Assembly: GCF_026210795.1 (NCBI RefSeq)
Contig: NC_089458.1
Coordinates: forward strand, 1,178,001 to 1,242,000
Direction of reading: 5' to 3'
Length of the DNA: 64,000 nucleotides
Origin: Rhizophagus irregularis
Taxonomy: Eukaryota; Glomeromycota; Glomeromycetes; Glomerales; Glomeraceae
Shown: in pieces, positions 57,531 to 64,000 of the stretch
Layout: every line of letters begins with the position of its first letter
How positions within the stretch are numbered: the first letter of the stretch is position 1
Notes under the pieces: generated by a model
The model's database searches: none
Told to the model about the DNA's origin: nothing
What the model saw: only the letters and a program-made list of their open reading frames with translations
Position numbers and translations under genes: made by a program

Positions 57531-58085
57531 TTTAATTTTGATTGTTATGACTTGTGATTTGTATTTAAACCAATAAAATCATGATATTTTGGCATTCCTA
57601 TTACCCGCAAATTATAAATTGGTGCCTTAATACCGTTACAAATTTCCTATCATACTATCATATGAATTTTAGCCTTTCTCTTATGTAACCAAAAACAGTG
57701 CACGTGCAATATATTTTAATATATTTGGATATTCTATAACACAATACAAATATTGTTCCCAAACAAATATAGGTTAAAATTATTTATTTTAGTGTTTAAA
57801 AATTTCCGTAGTCTGAAAAAATTCCCCCCAAAAAGGCTTCCATTAAGTACGACTACCTTATTTAGCAATTAAGTAATACAACTATATTATTGATATGCAG
57901 TTACCCCAGCAAAATTTTGATTTTCAAAATAAGATCAGCCATGATATTAAGCAATATAAAAGACGTTTTCTCCGTTTTCTCCGTTTTCTCCTGCCCAAGG
58001 TCGAAAAATTCCATTTTTGCGCGTTTTCCAATTTTCTTTGTGAAAAATTTCGATCTTTTCTTTTTTAAATATTTAATCATCTGCA
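57531..58085. other. Intergenic spacer
   Basis: 3' flank of the isochorismatase gene and promoter of the TLC gene. Contains three TTTTCTCCG repeats at 57965-57990. Nothing else seen. Confidence 0.4.
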
Positions 58086-59230
58086 ATGGGAGAAAATCAG
58101 CCACTCTTATTTGAATCATTTTTTAATTCTATTTCATTACCAAAATTAACGTATCATTGGCATGTGTTGTTGTTATCTACATTTACATGTAATGTAACGG
58201 TTGTATTTTCCCGTTTAATTTCATCATATCTTTTTCCAAAAACATATAATAATTTACAAGGCCTTAAAAAACTTAATTGGGACATACATTTTGTTAGTAT
58301 GGTTCATTGTTTATTAATCGTACTATTATCTATACCTATTTTTTGGGATGAAGAATTAATTAAAGACAAAGTTTTTGGTTATGATAATTATGCTGGAAAT
58401 GTTTATTCTATCGCTTGTGGGTAAGTTAGAAAAGTAAAATTCCATGAAGGATTATTTGGTTTAAAAAATCGGACTTAATTGTTATTTATTTTAGATATTT
58501 TCTCTGGGATGCACTTGTGTCTCTTTATCATGTAAGAGAATTCGGAATTGGGTTTGTATTACATGGAACATGTTGTTTTGGCGTCTTCTTGTTTGCTTAT
58601 GTAAGTACAATTATATAGTTTACTTTTATATGATTTACATACTTAATTGTATTTATTTAATTTTAAAAGCGACCATTTTTGAATTATTATGGAGCGGTAT
58701 TTTTAATGTTTGAAATTTCAACTCCATTTCTAAATATACATTGGTTTATGGTATGAAAATTACATAGTATCTGTTATACACGTATACATATATACATATA
58801 ATTAATTTATCTTTATTTAGGATAAACTGGGATTGACAGGGACATTACCACAATTAATTAATGGAGTATGTTTATTAACATCGTTTTTCTGTGCTAGAAT
58901 TATATTTGGATTTTACATGTCTTATCACACATTTCGTAAGTTTATCCTTCTTGAAATTTTCTCAATTTCTATTTTTAAAGGAAATTTTTAATTTCTTTTT
59001 TTTTTACAGAATCAGTTTTGCAAGTGATCGATCAAATACCATTATTTTTATGTGTAGTTTATGGAACAGCAAATATTATATTAAATTGTTTAAATGTATA
59101 CTGGTTTGTTAAGATGATTGAAGCTTTATTAAAAAGATTTGACAAAACTGGTGAAAAGAAACATCACAAACATCATCATCATAATGATGGTAAATCTATT
59201 AAATCTGATGGGAAAACAAAGAAATTATAA
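58086..59230 (+). CDS. TLC-domain membrane protein (TLCD4/TMEM56-like)
   Basis: Five exons: 58086-58420, 58495-58600, 58670-58750, 58821-58935, 59010-59230; 858 nt, 285 residues. Hydrophobic segments fit six to seven helices: WHVLLLSTFTCNVTVVFS, HFVSMVHCLLIVLLSIPI, then YFLWDALVSLYHV, VLHGTCCFGVFLFAY, MFEISTPFLNIHWFMDK, LLTSFFCARIIFGFYMSY and IPLFLCVVYGTANIIL. The LWDALVSLYHV ... EISTPFLNIHW signature is that of TLC (TRAM-LAG1-CLN8) domain proteins of the TLCD type, in endomembranes; reported roles are in lipid handling, and ceramide synthase activity is not implied here. The C-tail is Lys/His-rich (HKHHHHND). All introns are canonical. Confidence 0.88.
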
Positions 59231-59506
59231 TTATATATATTTTTTTATTTTTTCATACATATCTGCATATTAATAAATAAATAATTTCATACAATAAATA
59301 TATGGCCAGTATACATAGTACTTGAAATCTGATTTTATACTATTACTATTACCGTAAAGTTCCGAATATAAGCACCCCGAAATAAGAATTACGGCAATTT
59401 GGCCCTTAACCTACATTAATGATTAGCTCGACTGGCATTATGTGCACTTTATATATTATAATTGGATTTTAATCCAATTTTCAAGTAAATATTTTCAATA
59501 GTTAAT

Positions 59507-59612
59507 CACCGGGGGGTGATCATTAGCGTTGGCCAGAATTATCAATTTTTACCGGCTTTTAATGCTGGTCGATCGTCATAATTTCAGTCACCAGTGATCA
59601 TCATCCCCAGTG
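59507..59612. mobile_element. Possible ~106-bp hAT-like MITE remnant
   Basis: CACCGGGGGGTGATCAT at one end and ATGATCATC-type CATCCCCAGTG at the other are roughly inverted, with ATAGTTAA / ATAGTTAG beside them. Imperfect, so tentative. Confidence 0.4.
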
Positions 59613-62600
59613 ATAGTTAGAAAAATTCTTTTCAATAATTATATCCATAGTTTTCTCTAAACTTTTCTATCCATTATTATTAATAATAATGTTATGTTTT
59701 ATATTTTCATGTTTTTCTGTAAATATATTATTTTCATAGAAATTTTCATCTCTTTAATATAGAAATCCAGAAATATAGAATTTTTACAAAAGCTATAGAG
59801 GAATAATGGAAATATTTAAATAAAAATTTTTTATAAATAGCTTTATATTTTAATACTATCAGTCAATGGAAATGTCACACCTACTATAATTACTAATAAA
59901 TTATGATTTTTAATTTTTTATATAAAATAATTTTTCTTAAATTGTATATTATAAAATTTAATATATTTTTATTCTTTAAGCTTTATTTTACTTATTTAAA
60001 TACTTTTTTTTTAATACAATACTTATATAAAAAATTTATATTAAGCTAACTTTTATAATTTCAACCTACTGATTGAACTTATTAGTAAAATATAAGTATT
60101 ACTTTTAAATGCATAAATATATGTAAATTTTTATGGGGAATTAGAAAACATATTGGATAAAAAGCAAGTTTCTTAATAAATTTTATGATAAATCTAAAAT
60201 TTATGATTTTGCAAAAATTAACCAATACAGTACACCCTTACTATAGTGAATTTTTTTATAGCGAATAACTTACTATAATGAAGAAAAGTATAGGTACATA
60301 TTTTTTAATAATTAAAAATTCTTATTATACCAAATTTTAAAGTAAAAATTCTTTAACTCATAATACAAATTTAAATGTTAAGACAATTATAATAAAATGA
60401 CCCTTCATATAGCAAAGAATTTTACTATACCAAATTTTTAAAATATTACACAATAATTTAGTGAATTTTTGATCACATGAAATTTTATTTGAACAATTTG
60501 AACAATTCAAATTTGCCTTTAAAGGTTAGAATTTTTGTGATTAAAGTTAAAAAGAAAAATTATTATAATTGGTAGAGTATAAGAGCAATCTTAATGATGG
60601 GAAACTAGTTTGGAGTTTTAATAAATTAGTTATATAATAGAAGCTTTTGTATCATTATATATATTAAATTAATAAACTCACAAATTGCACTACGCAGAAG
60701 GAAAAAAAAAAATCTAAAAAAAAATACTAAAGAAAAAAAGAAAGTAAATAAAAAATAATAAATATATACTTTTCATCAAAATGACAAAATACTAATTAAA
60801 TTTATTTTGACAGACATAATGTATTTTGACAGATGTAATTAATTTATAGTAATTTTATAATAAATAGCGAATTGGTCTGTTTGCCAAAATATGATGTAAT
60901 TAATTAGCAGAGAAGTATAAATAAACATAAAAAACAAATGGAATAGAAAAAAAAGGAAAATAAACAGAAAAAAAAGAGAAAAAAAAAGACAAGAAAAAAC
61001 AAAAAACAAAAAAAAATAATATAAACAGATAGTGAAAATGATATAACTATAAATATTAGTTAGTTCAATTAAATTTATTATATAATGAAGTAAATAATTT
61101 ATATAATTATATAAAATTTACTAATAAATTATTTGAATTAAATCATCTTAAGTTAAAATTAGTCTTATACTATAATTTTATAAATAATATTTATAAGACT
61201 TTTATATTTTTATAATTAAAATTCACTTTTATAGCAGAAATTTAAATATATAATAAATAGAATTTATTAATAAAATAATTAAAAATAAATTAAATAAATC
61301 TTCATATTTAACTAATATTACTAAAAAAAAATTTAAAGATTATTTAACCAATAATTAAAAAAAAAATAATATTAAACAAATATAAAATAAACTAATGAAA
61401 TACTATTAACAGAAAGCTTAAATAATATTAAAATAATTTAGATACTATATAACAAAAATTTCAAAATGAAATATCTCAGTCATTAGTATTGTATTTACAG
61501 AAATGATAGTTGTCAAAATAGTAAAATTTGAAGCTAAAAAAGTTAATATAATTTTATACATTTGAAACCAGAATTTATTATAAAGTTTATACAAAGTCAG
61601 ATTTGAGTTTTTTAATATTATTATTTAGAGTTCTATTAATAGTAATAAAATTCTATAAACATATATGATATTACAAATTTTTCAAAAATAATATAACCAA
61701 ATGGTACAATCATTATATTAGCAACTAGTAGAATAACAAGTAAACTAAATAAAAAAAAGTATTATTTGCTTTTGTAATTGTGAATTGTATTTATTTAAAA
61801 TAGGCAATAGCTATATTGGTTAAAATTATTGAAATAAAAGTAATCAAATATAATTCTTTACCTAAAATCTTGTTTTTAATTAGATTTAATGATCTTTATA
61901 ATTTTTTAAAAAAACTGTTTGAACTTTGAATTTTGCAAAAAAAATTCAAAAAGAAAAGGGTTATATTTAAGTTGGTAGTTATTATTATTTAATTAGATAT
62001 AGGAATGTATTCATTTTTGATATATACTGTATATATATATAATATATATAAAAATCAAGAGAAAATGTTAATATGAATATCAAATCTCTCAACTTACCAT
62101 GTATTCTGAGGAGAAATCTTGTTTGTCACTCGGATCAAATATGTTTTGGTGATTTTATTTTTGCATCATTAACTATCTCATTACCGTATAGCAGTACCCT
62201 GGATACAAATCAAATTACCTTATTTAAAAAATTGAATCGTACCCGAAGGTACTTTGTATGGAACATGGAAAAATTGGCCAAAATTAGCCTAATTTTACCA
62301 GAATTAAAAATTATCCTCTACATATCATACTCGGGTATTATAAGAGGGGTACGCCAAAATGGGGGTCCCTGATACGGTATTGACAAAATTAGTAATTCAT
62401 GCAACTATATTTAAATTTGCATTAGTTTCTAATTTTTCTAGTTGGAAAATTTTGAGAGTTTGATAATTCAGTTAAGTGATTTTGATTATTGGACGATGCT
62501 GACAAGCACATTTAGGTAACAATTTTTTTTTAAAGATCAAAATCTTCGAATTATGTGAATATGATTCTTTATTTTTATTCTTCATTGTCTGAATGATCTG

Positions 62601-63040
62601 ATTGCTTCATCTGATCTTCAAACTTAAAGAGGATCATTTTTTATTGGATAATTAAATTAATAATTAAAACTCGTAAGATAACAAACAGGTTTAAATTTCA
62701 AATTATCCAAAAAAACTGTGACAAAGCGTCTATCGATAACTATACGTTTATGTATGATTCGAAATGATTTTTATTTGATAAATTAATTTTTAATTCGCCA
62801 TTTGACCAAACAAATATTGCACTACTTACTTTAAATGTGTATTGATTTGAGACAGGTGAAAATTGGGAATTGGTGAAATTGAAAATTTATTAAGCGATTT
62901 GATTGGACGATACTATTAAAAATTCACCATAAAAGGTTAATTATAGGAGAATGGTCACACTTGTTAATAGTGATTATGAGGAACATATACGTTTCAAGAT
63001 TTGAATGCGCGATTTAACATAATATGAAGTATAGAAAAAA
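59613..63040. other. Extremely AT-rich intergenic region
   Basis: No gene recognised over ~3.4 kb. A mariner/pogo-type end-like sequence CAGTACACCCTTACTATAGT starts at about 60229 without a partner. 62180-62375 has weak inverted ends (TACCGTATAGCAGTACCC and GGGGTCCCTGATACGGTA) around a 99-codon frame and may be a MITE; direct duplications are not visible. Confidence 0.4.
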
Positions 63041-63044
63041 AGCG

Positions 63045-63052
63045 TATAAATA
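63045..63052 (+). promoter_or_regulatory. TATA box of the GAPDH gene
   Basis: TATAAATA about 61 bp upstream of the GAPDH start codon, followed by AAGCAACG and an A-rich leader. Position and match fit a TATA element for a highly expressed glycolytic gene. Confidence 0.6.
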
Positions 63053-63112
63053 AGCAACGTTAAAAAAAAAAAAATCAAAAAAATAAAATATTTTTAAAAC
63101 AAAGATATAATC

Positions 63113-64000
<888 letters not shown>

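Noticed and set aside
62073-62372. 99-codon plus-strand frame
   Set aside because: Sits within weak inverted ends and has no domain; more likely part of a MITE than a gene.

Overview
The window looks like nuclear DNA of a filamentous fungus with a very AT-rich, repeat-laden genome, most likely an arbuscular-mycorrhizal Glomeromycotina species of the Rhizophagus type. The reasons are genes cut by many short introns of about 40-110 bp with GTAAGT-like donors, a WD40-like plus ion-channel protein family typical of that group, decayed Crinkler-like and FAR1/MULE-type genes, and very dense MITEs. All family names come from recognising motifs by eye; no search was run.

Layout. 1-3330 holds tandem, chimeric, decayed copies of two spliceosomal genes (SYF1-like and PRP8-like) with stop codons of the C-to-T / G-to-A kind. 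3331-6660 is a satellite-rich block: ACTGATCAGT-type repeats at both edges, a near-perfect palindromic element, an 8-unit ~120-bp array and a 13-unit 26-bp array. 6700-8050 is a decayed Crinkler-like P-loop gene. 9560-14280 carries two intronless minus-strand genes, a nitrate-reductase/sulfite-oxidase-like Mo enzyme with a C-terminal cytochrome b5 domain and an orphan membrane protein. 15.4-20 kb is mostly MITEs. 21480-27470 is an eight-exon ion channel of about 1815 residues with a very large charged insert. 28.6-41.4 kb is transposon territory, including a 2.9-kb Mutator-like element with a perfect 9-bp target duplication and three other MITEs nested in it. 43408-44518 is a four-exon acidic protein of unknown role. 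45-54.5 kb holds further tandem repeats, a GC-rich DNA-binding/RS-domain gene with a frameshift, a large decayed transposase gene and a FAR1/MULE remnant. 54672-64000 is the ordinary gene-rich end: COX15 (heme A synthase) divergent from an isochorismatase-like hydrolase, a TLC-domain membrane protein, and the 5' part of a GAPDH gene that runs off the window.

I reconstructed exon structures by following frame and splice signals, and the complete genes (channel, acidic protein, COX15, isochorismatase, TLC protein) close to a whole number of codons. The most unusual gene-level signals are an apparent 2-nt exon followed by a 12-nt exon in GAPDH, a 10-nt exon in the isochorismatase gene and a GC-AG intron in COX15. 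The most unusual genome-level signals are the chimeric spliceosomal pseudogene array, the nested transposon stack and three loci built from GATATC palindromic satellite. I found no convincing tRNA, rRNA or CRISPR.
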